A stretch of DNA of 64,000 bases from contig NZ_LGXZ01000005.1 of assembly GCF_001238295.1 (NCBI RefSeq), forward strand, positions 62,001 through 126,000, read 5' to 3'. Shown piece by piece: positions 45,392-54,680 of this stretch. This DNA is from Ruegeria sp. 6PALISEP08 (lineage in GTDB: Bacteria > Pseudomonadota > Alphaproteobacteria > Rhodobacterales > Rhodobacteraceae). The translations under genes and the position numbers were made by a program. Positions within the stretch are counted from its first letter, which is position 1. Each line of letters opens with the position of its first letter. The notes beneath the pieces were generated by a model that made no database searches, was not told the origin of the DNA, and worked only from the letters and a program-made list of their open reading frames with translations.

Positions 45392-45916
45392 TCAATCGCC
45401 CAATACGCGCTTGAACCAACCTTTCTTTTCTTCTGTGCCCTCACCCTCATCCGAAGTTTCCGCCTCGGGCGCAGGTTGAGGTTCGACCGCGTTCTGAAAA
45501 TTCTCAAAAAACTGGTCAGCCAGTTTTCTGGCAACGCCGTCGATGACCCGCCCTCCGAGTTGCGCCAGCTTTCCACCGACGCGCGCGTCGACGTTATAGG
45601 TCAGCAGCGTGCCTTCGGGGGCGTCTGCCAAACTGACATCTGCAGACCCTTTGGCGAACCCTGCCGCTCCGCCCTTACCTTCACCCGAGAGCTTCACTCT
45701 TTCAAGCGCCACGAGATCGGAAAGGGTGACGGCCCCTTTGAAGGTTGCTTTGACGGGTCCAACTTTCTGCACAACCGTCGCCTCGAACCCGTCTTCAACC
45801 GAGCCGGTCATTTCCTGACATCCCGGCACACAATCCTTCAGAACTTCCGCCGACAAAAGCGCGTCCCAGACCTTGGATCTTGGCGCGGCTATGACGCGGT
45901 TGTCGCTGAGTTCCAT
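45392..45916 (-). CDS. coxG: CoxG-like SRPBCC-fold protein
   Basis: A 174-residue protein. Residues 1-145 match the CoxG/SRPBCC fold (MELSDNRVIAAPRSKVWDAL, DCVPGCQEM, VDARVGGKLAQLGGRVIDG), and the C-terminal tail is acidic. CoxG anchors CO dehydrogenase to the membrane in Oligotropha. It is first in the minus-strand operon, with GGAG before ATG 45916. Being placed first instead of last is common in form II clusters. Confidence 0.88.
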   Translation of the reverse strand: MELSDNRVIAAPRSKVWDALLSAEVLKDCVPGCQEMTGSVEDGFEATVVQKVGPVKATFKGAVTLSDLVALERVKLSGEGKGGAAGFAKGSADVSLADAPEGTLLTYNVDARVGGKLAQLGGRVIDGVARKLADQFFENFQNAVEPQPAPEAETSDEGEGTEEKKGWFKRVLGD

Positions 45917-46147
45917 TTCACGTCTCCAAAATATTTTTCGTTACGCTACGCGGTGTTGGCTGCCCTGCCTATAAGACCTTGGGCGTAGGTATCGCCCCGC
46001 GCAAACCCAATAAGGTCCACTTTGTCGTTCCATTGCGCCGCAGGCAATCGATTTGTCGCCTACGACTTTCGCCCAGTAGGGGCTGTTTTCATTGAGTGCT
46101 AGGATTGGTTAGGCTGGAGCCAACTCGATTTCAAAAGGCGATACCAA
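45917..46147. promoter_or_regulatory. Divergent spacer between coxG and LuxR-type regulator
   Basis: 231 bases without a gene. It must carry promoters for cox and for the regulator operon, but I see no clear operator or Crp/Fnr box in it. Confidence 0.4.
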
Positions 46148-46831
46148 ATGCTTGCCGATTCCTCCCGACGGACCAATTTCAAGAATGTTCTGATTGTGGA
46201 CGATCACCCTTTGTTTTGCGACGCATTGTCGATGACTTTGCAAACAGTCGCCCAGATCGGTGAAATCCACACCGCAGATCGCATGGAAGGCGCAATGGAT
46301 TTGTTGGCCAATGGGCTGAAACCGGATGCCGTGATGCTGGACTTGAACTTGCCTGATGTTGACGGGTTGGATGGGCTTGTACGCTTGAAGGCCGCTGCAA
46401 ATGCACCGGTAATCGTGGTGTCATCCCTGACGGACAGTCGCGTTGTCAGTCAAGTGATTCAGGCAGGGGCTTCGGGCTACGTACCCAAACATAGCCAGCG
46501 CGACATTTACCGCTCGGCTATCGAGGCAGTGCAATCCGGTGACATTTTTGTGCCCGAAGGCTGTGTATTGATCGAGGCAGAAAACGACGATGAACACAGT
46601 GACGCGATCAACCGTCTGGCGACGCTCACAAATCAGCAGTCGCGCATTCTGCAACTGATCTGCGAAGGCAAACTGAACAAACAGATCGCTTACGACCTGT
46701 CGATTGCAGAAACCACGGTAAAGGCGCACGTAACTGCAATCATGCGGAAACTGGGGGTGCAAAGCCGCACGCAGGCAGTTTTGATCGCGAAGAAAGCGTC
46801 CTTTGCCAGCGTCTTGCAAGACCAAGGCTAA
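46148..46831 (+). CDS. NarL/LuxR-family response regulator
   Basis: A 227-residue regulator with a receiver (VLIVDDHPLF, phospho-Asp65 in MLDLNLPD, Lys in GYVPKHS) and a C-terminal LuxR helix-turn-helix (LTNQQSRILQLICEGKLNKQIAYDLSIAETTVKAHV). It is first of three genes: FIST protein next, then hybrid kinase. The three probably form one signalling route, with the kinase output reaching this DNA-binding protein directly or through a phosphotransfer protein encoded elsewhere. Confidence 0.92.
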   Translation: MLADSSRRTNFKNVLIVDDHPLFCDALSMTLQTVAQIGEIHTADRMEGAMDLLANGLKPDAVMLDLNLPDVDGLDGLVRLKAAANAPVIVVSSLTDSRVVSQVIQAGASGYVPKHSQRDIYRSAIEAVQSGDIFVPEGCVLIEAENDDEHSDAINRLATLTNQQSRILQLICEGKLNKQIAYDLSIAETTVKAHVTAIMRKLGVQSRTQAVLIAKKASFASVLQDQG

Positions 46832-46877
46832 GCGGCATAGTCTCACCCTATTGTCGCGCTTTGAGGGAGGAGGCCCG

Positions 46878-48047
46878 ATGGACCAAGCAGTCGGGTGGGC
46901 AGAGGCCCGGGCCCGCACGCCAGGCATCGTCAAAACGGCTTTTGTTCAATACGACAGCGCGCAGGCTGTGGGCACGCTCAAGTACAACCTGGGTGACGGG
47001 CCATTTGCGCTTGTCATACTTTTCGTTAGTCCAAACGCGGATGCATCGGACGTCATTGCCGAAGCCCAAGAGGTTTTCGATCCAACACCAGTTGTTGGTT
47101 GCACCACCGCCGGAGAGTTAGCGGATGATGGCTATTGCGAGGGTAAGATCGTCGCGATCGCCTTGCCGCAATGCCACTTTGAAACGCGCACGGTTCTGGT
47201 CTCTGACCTCAGCGACTTTGATGCGGAAAGCATCATCAATGAAATGATCCATAACCGACATGACATGATGGCAACCGCGCCTGATTGGAGCCATGAATTC
47301 ACATTTCTGATGATCGATGGGCTGTCGACCAAAGAGGACGCGCTGACTTCTGAACTGGCCGTGGGTTTAGGACCGGTGCCGTTGTTCGGGGGGTCGGCAG
47401 GGGATGGGATTCGGTTCGACAGCACCTATGTGCTGCATGAAGGGCAAGCGCTGCCCAATGCAGCCGTTCTGACTCAGGTCCGCACAAGGTGTCCGATCAA
47501 AGTGTTCAAGACCGACCATCTTGTTCCGGCCGAACGGCGTATGGTTGTGACCAAAGCTGACCCGGCCAAAAGGATTGTGCAGGAAATCAATGCCGAACCC
47601 GCTGCGCGCGAATACGCCCGTATTCTTGGAAAAGATCCCGAACAACTGACGGCTTTCACCTTTGCGGCGCATCCTGTGGTCGTGCAAATCGGCGGGAAGC
47701 ACCACGTCCGTGCGATTCAACAAGTGGCAGGTAACGGGGATTTGGTGTTTTTCTCGGCCATTGACGAAGGCTTGGTTCTGACACTGGCCGAACCACGGGA
47801 CATGGTCGATCATCTTCAAGAGGAAATCGGGGTATTATCCGCAAAGCAACAACCTGACACGATTTTGGGTTGCGATTGCATCCTGCGCCGATTGGAAGCG
47901 CAAGAAAAGCAGATGACCCGCGAAATTTCGAGCATTCTGGCGCGCAATCACGTGGTCGGGTTCTCGACATATGGCGAACAATACAATTCGATCCATGTGA
48001 ACCAGACTCTGACAGGCGTTGCGATTTATCCGCCTGAGAAAGAGTAG
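46878..48047 (+). CDS. FIST-domain sensor protein (NosP-like)
   Basis: A 389-residue soluble protein with FIST_N (about 20-220, VGCTTAGELADDGY, LFGGSAGDGIRF) and FIST_C (about 230-375, ending HVVGFSTYGEQYNSIHVNQT) domains. FIST proteins encoded beside kinases include NosP, a heme protein that senses nitric oxide and controls its partner kinase. GGGAGGAGG precedes ATG 46878; a frame extension to 46803 overlaps the regulator gene. Three bases separate it from the kinase gene. NO sensing is inferred from this pairing and from the nor genes in the window. Confidence 0.88.
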   Translation: MDQAVGWAEARARTPGIVKTAFVQYDSAQAVGTLKYNLGDGPFALVILFVSPNADASDVIAEAQEVFDPTPVVGCTTAGELADDGYCEGKIVAIALPQCHFETRTVLVSDLSDFDAESIINEMIHNRHDMMATAPDWSHEFTFLMIDGLSTKEDALTSELAVGLGPVPLFGGSAGDGIRFDSTYVLHEGQALPNAAVLTQVRTRCPIKVFKTDHLVPAERRMVVTKADPAKRIVQEINAEPAAREYARILGKDPEQLTAFTFAAHPVVVQIGGKHHVRAIQQVAGNGDLVFFSAIDEGLVLTLAEPRDMVDHLQEEIGVLSAKQQPDTILGCDCILRRLEAQEKQMTREISSILARNHVVGFSTYGEQYNSIHVNQTLTGVAIYPPEKE

Positions 48048-48050
48048 CCC

Positions 48051-50264
48051 ATGATCGAACATCTCACGGATCCCTCAGATTCCATAGAACGTCAGAACGA
48101 GAAGTTACGCAGGATCGCCGAGGCGCTGATGCGGCGGGTTGAAGAATCCACCGATGCGTCAGGGGCCGCTTACGCACAGTTTCAACGGGCCGCTGTCCTT
48201 GAGCAGGAAGTGCGGGCGCGGACGGATGATCTGGAACGGGCGCTTGAGCTTCTTAACGATTCCAACGCTCGTTTGGCGCAGGCCAACCAGGAAACCGAGT
48301 CTGCGCGGGCCGATCTCGCCAATGCGATCGAAACGGTGCAGGAGGGGTTTGCCCTGTTCAACCGAGACGAAAAGCTGGTGCTTTGCAACACCCGTTTCGG
48401 ATTGCACATGCCCGATATTCGAGAACGGCTGAACCCGGGCTTGGGATTTGCCGAATATGTCGAGTTGCTGAGCCAATCCTCATTCCTGTCATTGCCCGAA
48501 GAAGTAACACCGAAGGAGTGGGCCAAAGCTCGTCTTGATCGACATAGTGACGACCATGTTGTGTTCAACGTCCGGCTTGCGGGCAATCGCTGGGCGCAAG
48601 TGTCAGAACATCGCACCCCGGATGGCGGGACGGTTATCCTGCAAACGGACGTGACCGATATCATGCGGATCGAACGGCAGGAGAGGGACCGGATTCTGGA
48701 CGACAAGGCGAGGCTGATCCGCGCCACGCTTGAGCATATCGATCAAGGCGTCTGCATATTCGACAATAAACACCGCCTTATCGGTTGGAACAATCGGGCC
48801 AGCGAATTGCTGGCGATTCCGATCACCCAGTTTCAGATGGGAACTCGCTTTGACACACTGTCTAACCGGCTCAGCGCAAACATAAGTTTTCAGGAAGGGA
48901 TCACCGAAGAAGACTTGTTGAACTGGGTACGTCGCAAAGCGTCGCGCCGCCCTTTGCAGTTTCAGATGCACAGAGGGCGATCCAAGATCCTGTCGGTCTT
49001 TGCACAACAAATGCCGGACCGAGGTTTTGTGATCTCATTCACCGATGTCACAGCGGAACGCAAATCTGCTGAAGCTTTGTATGAAGCGAAAGAGTTGCTG
49101 GAACAGCGGGTGGCGTCGCGCACGGTGGAACTTGCCGATGCGTTGAACGAGGCTGAGCGTGCCAACGCCTCAAAATCGCGTTTTGTGGCTGCTGCTAGTC
49201 ACGATCTGTTACAGCCCTTGTCTGCGGCAAAACTCTATGTCGCGTCATTGGGCGGCGGGTTGAACAAGGAAGACGCTCAGACCGTTGCCGCAAAAGCGGA
49301 AAGCGCGCTGAACAGTGTTGAGCATATTCTCGAAGCATTACTGGATATCTCGAAGCTGGATTCAGGGCGGGCTCGGGTGCATTTGTCTCCTGTTCCATTG
49401 GGTCAGTTGTTTTCTCAGATGGAGGACGCGTTTCGCCCGGTCGCGCAGGCAAAAGGGCTGGACTTGCGCTTTGTTGCCTCGGACGTCGCGGTTACAAGTG
49501 ATGCCAGCTATCTAAGGCGTATCTTGCAGAATCTATTGTCGAACGCGATCCGTTACACCGATGCTGGGAAGGTTCTGGTTGGTGTCAGGCGGCGCAAGAA
49601 ATCTGTCTCGCTTGAGGTGTGGGACACCGGTATCGGAATCGCGCCGGACCAGCGGGACACTGTGTTTCAGGAGTTCCAGCGTTTGCATTCAGATGCTAGC
49701 GCTGCTGAAGGCATGGGGTTGGGCCTTGCGATTGTCGAAAGGGCTTGCGGATTGTTGCATCACCCGATCCATCTGCGGTCTGAATTGGGGAAGGGCACAG
49801 GGTTTTCGGTCGAGATCCCGTTGGCAAAAACAAAGCCTGTGGCCCCACATGACGTTTCCTTGCGTCAAACGTCCAACCCCAAACTGCCATGCAGCACCGT
49901 CGCCCTGCTGATCGAAAACGATGAGAACCTGCGCAGCGCCTTGAGCATGACCATCGAGTCCTGGGGTGTTGAAGTGCTGGAAGCAGACAGTGGAGACGGC
50001 GCGAGCCGCCTGTTGCAAGAAATTGGTATCCTCCCAGACATTATTGTCGCGGATTACCAGTTGAACCATGATGAAACGGGGATCGAAGCCATAGTCGCCT
50101 TGACCCAAGAATTTGGAGCTTTGCCGGGGTGTATCATTTCCGCCAATCGATCTCCGGAACTGGTGGAATACTGCAGGCAAGCTGATCTGCCGCTGCTTTA
50201 CAAACCCATTGACGCGCAATTGTTGAGGACGACCCTGGAAGTGTCCGTTGCGAAAAGCATATGA
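48051..50264 (+). CDS. Hybrid histidine kinase (NahK-like), partner of the FIST protein
   Basis: A 737-residue cytoplasmic kinase. In order: a coiled-coil N terminus (about 10-90), two PAS-like domains (about 95-205 and 220-335), a second coiled coil (335-375), HisKA with SRFVAAASHDLLQPLSAAK, HATPase (NLLSNAIRYTD, WDTGIGIAPDQ, GMGLGLAIV) and a receiver with Asp in DIIVADYQLN. There are no membrane helices. Organisation and FIST neighbour match the NahK type, whose phosphate goes to a histidine phosphotransfer protein. The signal is probably delivered by the FIST protein. Confidence 0.9.
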   Translation: MIEHLTDPSDSIERQNEKLRRIAEALMRRVEESTDASGAAYAQFQRAAVLEQEVRARTDDLERALELLNDSNARLAQANQETESARADLANAIETVQEGFALFNRDEKLVLCNTRFGLHMPDIRERLNPGLGFAEYVELLSQSSFLSLPEEVTPKEWAKARLDRHSDDHVVFNVRLAGNRWAQVSEHRTPDGGTVILQTDVTDIMRIERQERDRILDDKARLIRATLEHIDQGVCIFDNKHRLIGWNNRASELLAIPITQFQMGTRFDTLSNRLSANISFQEGITEEDLLNWVRRKASRRPLQFQMHRGRSKILSVFAQQMPDRGFVISFTDVTAERKSAEALYEAKELLEQRVASRTVELADALNEAERANASKSRFVAAASHDLLQPLSAAKLYVASLGGGLNKEDAQTVAAKAESALNSVEHILEALLDISKLDSGRARVHLSPVPLGQLFSQMEDAFRPVAQAKGLDLRFVASDVAVTSDASYLRRILQNLLSNAIRYTDAGKVLVGVRRRKKSVSLEVWDTGIGIAPDQRDTVFQEFQRLHSDASAAEGMGLGLAIVERACGLLHHPIHLRSELGKGTGFSVEIPLAKTKPVAPHDVSLRQTSNPKLPCSTVALLIENDENLRSALSMTIESWGVEVLEADSGDGASRLLQEIGILPDIIVADYQLNHDETGIEAIVALTQEFGALPGCIISANRSPELVEYCRQADLPLLYKPIDAQLLRTTLEVSVAKSI

Positions 50265-50300
50265 GCGCCGAAGGCTTCTGTCAGCTGGGCTTTGTTTGGG

Positions 50301-51245
50301 TTAGACAACCTCGGTTCGGGGATTGGCTCCGGTCTGGTTCAACATCGACAAGACTTCGGCCTTCCATCCTGCTTTGATTTTAATCGCCAATTGGGAAGGG
50401 GGACGGTGATCCGGTGACAGGATCGCATACTCATATCTCAGCGGTTCCTTTAGCGGCAGAAACTGAACCTGGCCGTTTGACATGTTCAACTCACGTTCAG
50501 TGGCGACGGTCAGCGGGTCGACAATCGTGCAGCATTGGCCCGAACCAACAAAGGGAAGCAGGGGCAGAAAGTACTGACAGGTCACGTTGGGAGTGTAAGT
50601 TGCGGAAGCTAACTGAAACGCTTGGCGCACTTTTTTCTGGAAAGGATGCGTCGCATGCAGCCCTCCCATGGGAACTCCGTCCAAATCCGAAATCGCAATG
50701 GCCTGTTTACGTGCCAGGGGATTGTCCCGATCCATAGCGCAGAAACAATCGCCGCTGATGACTTCGGCGGAAAACTGGGGCTTCTTGCCAGCCGGATACT
50801 CAAAATCCGCAAACCCGAAGTCAATATTCTGTGTCGCTGCCAGTTCCATGATCTGCGGTGAACTGCGTGTCGATAGAGTGATGCGAATGTCAGGGTTTCC
50901 GCCCACTGAGCGACTGATGAAATTCGGAAATGCGATGGTCGACGGGCCTGGCATGGCGGCAATATTCAAACTGCCGGAATGCCCTTCGAGAAGCCCGTGC
51001 ATCGTGCTTGCAATAGAGGACAATCGATCAAGCACACCAGCAGTTTCAGTCAGCAGGTAGTGCGCTTCGGGCACAGGGATCAGGCGCCGCCCTTTGCGTT
51101 CGAAAAGGGTCAGACCCAGACTACGTTCCAGATTCTTGATCGCAAGGCTGATGGCCGGTTGTGTCCGGTTCAGTTTCTTGGCGGTTTGAGAGATAGAGCC
51201 TGTCTCCATCACCTCACGAAACACGGTTAATTGAATAAGGTTCAT
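50301..51245 (-). CDS. LysR-family regulator of the TAXI transporter cluster
   Basis: A 314-residue LysR protein with HTH at the N terminus (LIQLTVFREVMETGSISQTAKKLNRTQPAISLAIKNLE in parts) and an effector domain with DIRITLSTRSS and SGDCFCAMDRDNP. It is divergent from the TAXI-TRAP genes across a 129-base AT-rich spacer with a palindrome, so it probably controls them in response to the imported compound. Confidence 0.9.
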   Translation of the reverse strand: MNLIQLTVFREVMETGSISQTAKKLNRTQPAISLAIKNLERSLGLTLFERKGRRLIPVPEAHYLLTETAGVLDRLSSIASTMHGLLEGHSGSLNIAAMPGPSTIAFPNFISRSVGGNPDIRITLSTRSSPQIMELAATQNIDFGFADFEYPAGKKPQFSAEVISGDCFCAMDRDNPLARKQAIAISDLDGVPMGGLHATHPFQKKVRQAFQLASATYTPNVTCQYFLPLLPFVGSGQCCTIVDPLTVATERELNMSNGQVQFLPLKEPLRYEYAILSPDHRPPSQLAIKIKAGWKAEVLSMLNQTGANPRTEVV

Positions 51246-51280
51246 AGCCCATTCATAAGCTCAACTTTAGTTTTATTAAA

Positions 51281-51300
51281 TATAACAAATTTGTATTTAT
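51281..51300. promoter_or_regulatory. Candidate LysR operator upstream of the TAXI operon
   Basis: A perfect ACAAATTTGT palindrome (51285-51294) in an AT-rich stretch between the divergent LysR and TAXI genes. LysR operators typically contain T-N11-A dyads in such spacers. Assignment is by position. Confidence 0.45.
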
Positions 51301-51374
51301 GATTTTTCTGCCTAGGCTGATCTGATCAGAATTCGGACGCACCGAATCCATAGATCTAAAACTGGGAGCTTAGA

Positions 51375-52382
51375 ATGAAACTTATGAAATGCCTGACGGG
51401 TTTGGCGTTGGCGGGGGCGCTGGCCGCACCTGCACTTGCACAGGACCCGACCTTTTTTCGCATCGGCACCGGCGGCGCAGGTGGCACGTATTTCCCAATC
51501 GGCGGCACCATTGCCAACGGGATTTCGGCCCCTCCGGGCTCGCGTCCCTGTGAAGAAGGCGGCCAGTGTGGTGTGCCGGGCCTGATCGCGATTGCACAAT
51601 CGACGACAGCTTCGGTCTTCAACAACGCCGCCGTGCAGAACGGTGAGCTTGAAGCCGGTCTGGCTGCGGCGGACGTCACGCGCTCGATGTATCTGGGCGA
51701 AGGCAAGTTCGAAGGTAAGCCACACCCCAAGCTGCGCATCGTTGCAAACCTGTTCCCCGAGGACCTGCATCTGGTTCTGCCAGCGGGCCAGACGATTGGT
51801 AGCCTTGGTGATCTGGAAGGCAAGCGCGTCGGTATCGCGCAGGCCGGATCGGGCACACAGGTGGCCGTGCTGCAGATGCTGGATGCCTGGGGCGTCAACC
51901 GTGACAACATGGACGAAGCCGAGTTGAACAACAGCCAAAGCGCCGAACGTCTAGCCGACGGTCAGCTGGATGCTTATTTCTATGCCGCAGGTTGGCCGGT
52001 TGCTGCGATGGTGCAGCTGTCCTCGACCAAAGGCATGAACCTGCATTCCTTCAGCGACGAAGACCTGGCCAAGATTAACGAGATCATCCCGGCTTATATT
52101 CCGTCGGAGATCCCGGGTGGCGTCTATGAAGGCATCGACGCGCCGACCAAAACGCCCGCTGTCAGCGCGATGCTGGTGGTTTCCGCGGACCTGTCCGAAG
52201 ATCTAGTCTATCAGTTGACCAAGGCCATGTGGAACGACAACACCCGCAAACTTCTGGACAATGGCCATGCCAAAGGCAAGCAGATTACCCCTGATACCGC
52301 GCTGAACGGTGTTGAAGCACTGGGTGTTCCGCTGCATCCGGGTGCCGAGAAGTTCTACAAAGAAGCAGGCTTGCTGCAATAA
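51375..52382 (+). CDS. TAXI-family TRAP transporter substrate-binding protein
   Basis: A 335-residue periplasmic protein with a signal peptide (about 1-22, ending ALA). The TAXI family signature is FRIGTGGAGGTYFPIGGTIA, and a later LNNSQSAERLADGQLDAYFY fits too. TAXI proteins bind glutamate-like or other carboxylic ligands and feed a fused TRAP permease, which follows here. Downstream D-amino-acid dehydrogenase-like and racemase-like genes suggest an amino-acid-derived ligand. Confidence 0.93.
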   Translation: MKLMKCLTGLALAGALAAPALAQDPTFFRIGTGGAGGTYFPIGGTIANGISAPPGSRPCEEGGQCGVPGLIAIAQSTTASVFNNAAVQNGELEAGLAAADVTRSMYLGEGKFEGKPHPKLRIVANLFPEDLHLVLPAGQTIGSLGDLEGKRVGIAQAGSGTQVAVLQMLDAWGVNRDNMDEAELNNSQSAERLADGQLDAYFYAAGWPVAAMVQLSSTKGMNLHSFSDEDLAKINEIIPAYIPSEIPGGVYEGIDAPTKTPAVSAMLVVSADLSEDLVYQLTKAMWNDNTRKLLDNGHAKGKQITPDTALNGVEALGVPLHPGAEKFYKEAGLLQ

Positions 52383-52409
52383 TCTAAACCGCAACTTAGC
52401 GTTTCTTCC

Positions 52410-52431
52410 GGTGCCCCGATTTTGGGGCACC
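52410..52431 (+). repeat. Hairpin between TAXI binding protein and permease genes
   Basis: GGTGCCCC and GGGGCACC form an 8-bp stem with loop GATTTT, 28 bases after the binding-protein stop. Only a weak T-rich tail follows, so it probably attenuates or protects the upstream message. Confidence 0.7.
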
Positions 52432-52465
52432 GAATTCTTAAGGTACGCGCAATCGGGGGGCCATC

Positions 52466-54679
52466 ATGTCCGAAACCCAGAAACTTGATGACCATGAGCT
52501 GACGGCCGAGGAATTGGCGGCCATCGAAGAACAGTTCGACGAAGGCGCTGCTGTTCGGGAAGTCACACCGACAGCCGGTAAGGTGCTGCGCGTTGTTGCC
52601 CTGATCTTTGCGTTCTACGAGTTTTTTACCGCCGGATTTGGCCTGCCTGCCGACCATTGGCATATGGGCATCTATTTGGCCCTTCTGTTCATTCTGGTCT
52701 ACGCGACCATCCCTATTGTTGGATCGAAAAGCCTCTATGCGCTTAAGGTCAGCCGGTTCCGCATCGGTAACATTCCCGTCTACGACCTGGTGTTCATGGC
52801 GCTTGGTATTGTCGCCGCGCTGTATGTAGGGTTCGCCTGGCGCGGCCTTCCGTTTCTGGGGATCGAGGAGCAGACGTTCCGGATGGGCAACCCGAACACC
52901 TATGATGTGTTCCTGGGTGTCGTCATCATCCTTTTGGTTCTGGACATTGCCCGCCGTACGCTGGGTTGGGTACTGCCGCTGATCATCTGCGTTTTCATCT
53001 CTTACGCCCTGTTTGGGCCGTATTTCCCAGGGCTGTTGCAGCACCCGGGCGTGAACTTCAAAACTTTCGTGTCGTCGATGTATTTCCCGCAGGAGGGTAT
53101 TTATGGCGTTACCCTCTGGGTCGTTTCGACCATCGTCTTCCACTTTGTACTCTTTGGCGTGATCGCACAGCGCACCGGATTGGGGCAATTGTTCATCGAC
53201 AATGCAACGATTCTGGCGGGCCGTTATACAGGCGGTCCGGCAAAGGTGTCGGTGGTATCCTCGGCCTTCTTCGGCACGATCTCGGGTTCTTCGGTGGCCA
53301 ACACCGTTTCAACCGGCGCGCTGACAATTCCCAACATGAAGCGCCTTGGATACCCCGGTCATTTTGCGGGAGGGGTCGAAGCCGCCTCCTCGGCCGGTGG
53401 TCAGATCACTCCTCCAATTATGGGAGCCGCAGCCTTCATCATGGCTGAGTTCCTTGAGGTGCCTTACACCACCATCGTGATTGCGGCGATCTTCCCGGCA
53501 CTCTTGCACTATGTCGGCGTCTTTGCGGTTGTGCACCTGATGGCGCGCAAGCTGAACCTGAAAGGTCTGACGAAAGAACAGTTGCCGCAGCTCAAAGCTG
53601 TCTGGTCCGAAGGTTGGGCCAATATCGTGCCTTTGATCGGTCTGCTGGTGGTGCTGTTTACCGGCTATACGCCGTTCATGTCCGCTTTCTGCGGTATTTC
53701 TCTGGCCGTCATAGCGGGCATGTCGCGGATCAAACAACCGCCGACGTTGGTTTACGCTGCAGCGTTCCTGGCTTTTGTCTTGTGGAAATACTCGAATGGC
53801 GGGTTTGACCTGACCATGACGGCGATTCTTTGTGGTCTAACGGTGATTGCGACACTGAATCCGCAAAAACGGATTGAGGTGCCAGAGATGCTGCAGGCAG
53901 TAGAGCTGGGCGTGAAATACTCGCTGGCCGTGGGCGCCGCCGCCGCTGCGGTGGGCATCGTGGTTGGCGTGATCAACACGACAGGCATCGGTTTCCGCAT
54001 CGGCTTCATGGTGACGCAGGGCGCAGGCAATCTGGCGGCTGACCTCTACAACATGATCTCGTTTGGCAGCTTCCAGTTGTTTGCCATGGAAGACCTGCAA
54101 CTCTTCATCTCGTTGGTCTTCATCGCCATTGTTTGCATCCTGATGGGCGCGGGTATTCCGACCACGGCACTGTACATCATGCTGGTGTCGGTTGCGCAGC
54201 CTGCGCTGGCCCAGCTTGGCGTCCCGCCAATCGCCAGCCACCTGTTCGTGCTGTATTATGGTGTGGTGTCCGAGATCACGCCACCGGTCTGTACCTCGGC
54301 CTATGCGGCGGCGGCCATCGCTAATTCGAACCCCTTCCGAACCGGGCTGTCCGCCTTTACCCTTGGGCTGGGTAAAGTCATCGCGCCAATGGCCTTTGTC
54401 TATGCGCCGGTTTTGTTGTTCGTGTCGTCGACCGGGTTCGATTTCTGGGAATTCACCTATACCGCAGCCAGCTGTATCGCGGGGGTCATCGCACTGTCGG
54501 CAGCAGTGGTTGGTTATTGGCTGCAACCGATGAACGTGATTTCGCGCGTCCTGATGGCGATCGCGGGTGTGATCTTTGTCGCGCCGACACTAACGGCGGA
54601 CCTGATCGCATTGGCTGTGGCGTCACCGGTCATCGTGACCCAGTTGATCGCCCGTAGCCGCACTCAAGCCACGGCCTGA
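52466..54679 (+). CDS. TRAP transporter fused permease (4TM-12TM)
   Basis: A 737-residue membrane protein that fuses the small and large TRAP permeases, the usual partner of TAXI binding proteins. Recognisable stretches are SGSSVANTVSTGALTIPNMKR (within 290 residues of the start), AASSAGGQITPPIMGAAAF and LMGAGIPTTALYIML. A soluble acidic N terminus of about 40 residues precedes the first helix. It imports the TAXI ligand with a sodium or proton gradient. Confidence 0.93.
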   Translation: MSETQKLDDHELTAEELAAIEEQFDEGAAVREVTPTAGKVLRVVALIFAFYEFFTAGFGLPADHWHMGIYLALLFILVYATIPIVGSKSLYALKVSRFRIGNIPVYDLVFMALGIVAALYVGFAWRGLPFLGIEEQTFRMGNPNTYDVFLGVVIILLVLDIARRTLGWVLPLIICVFISYALFGPYFPGLLQHPGVNFKTFVSSMYFPQEGIYGVTLWVVSTIVFHFVLFGVIAQRTGLGQLFIDNATILAGRYTGGPAKVSVVSSAFFGTISGSSVANTVSTGALTIPNMKRLGYPGHFAGGVEAASSAGGQITPPIMGAAAFIMAEFLEVPYTTIVIAAIFPALLHYVGVFAVVHLMARKLNLKGLTKEQLPQLKAVWSEGWANIVPLIGLLVVLFTGYTPFMSAFCGISLAVIAGMSRIKQPPTLVYAAAFLAFVLWKYSNGGFDLTMTAILCGLTVIATLNPQKRIEVPEMLQAVELGVKYSLAVGAAAAAVGIVVGVINTTGIGFRIGFMVTQGAGNLAADLYNMISFGSFQLFAMEDLQLFISLVFIAIVCILMGAGIPTTALYIMLVSVAQPALAQLGVPPIASHLFVLYYGVVSEITPPVCTSAYAAAAIANSNPFRTGLSAFTLGLGKVIAPMAFVYAPVLLFVSSTGFDFWEFTYTAASCIAGVIALSAAVVGYWLQPMNVISRVLMAIAGVIFVAPTLTADLIALAVASPVIVTQLIARSRTQATA

Positions 54680-54680
54680 C

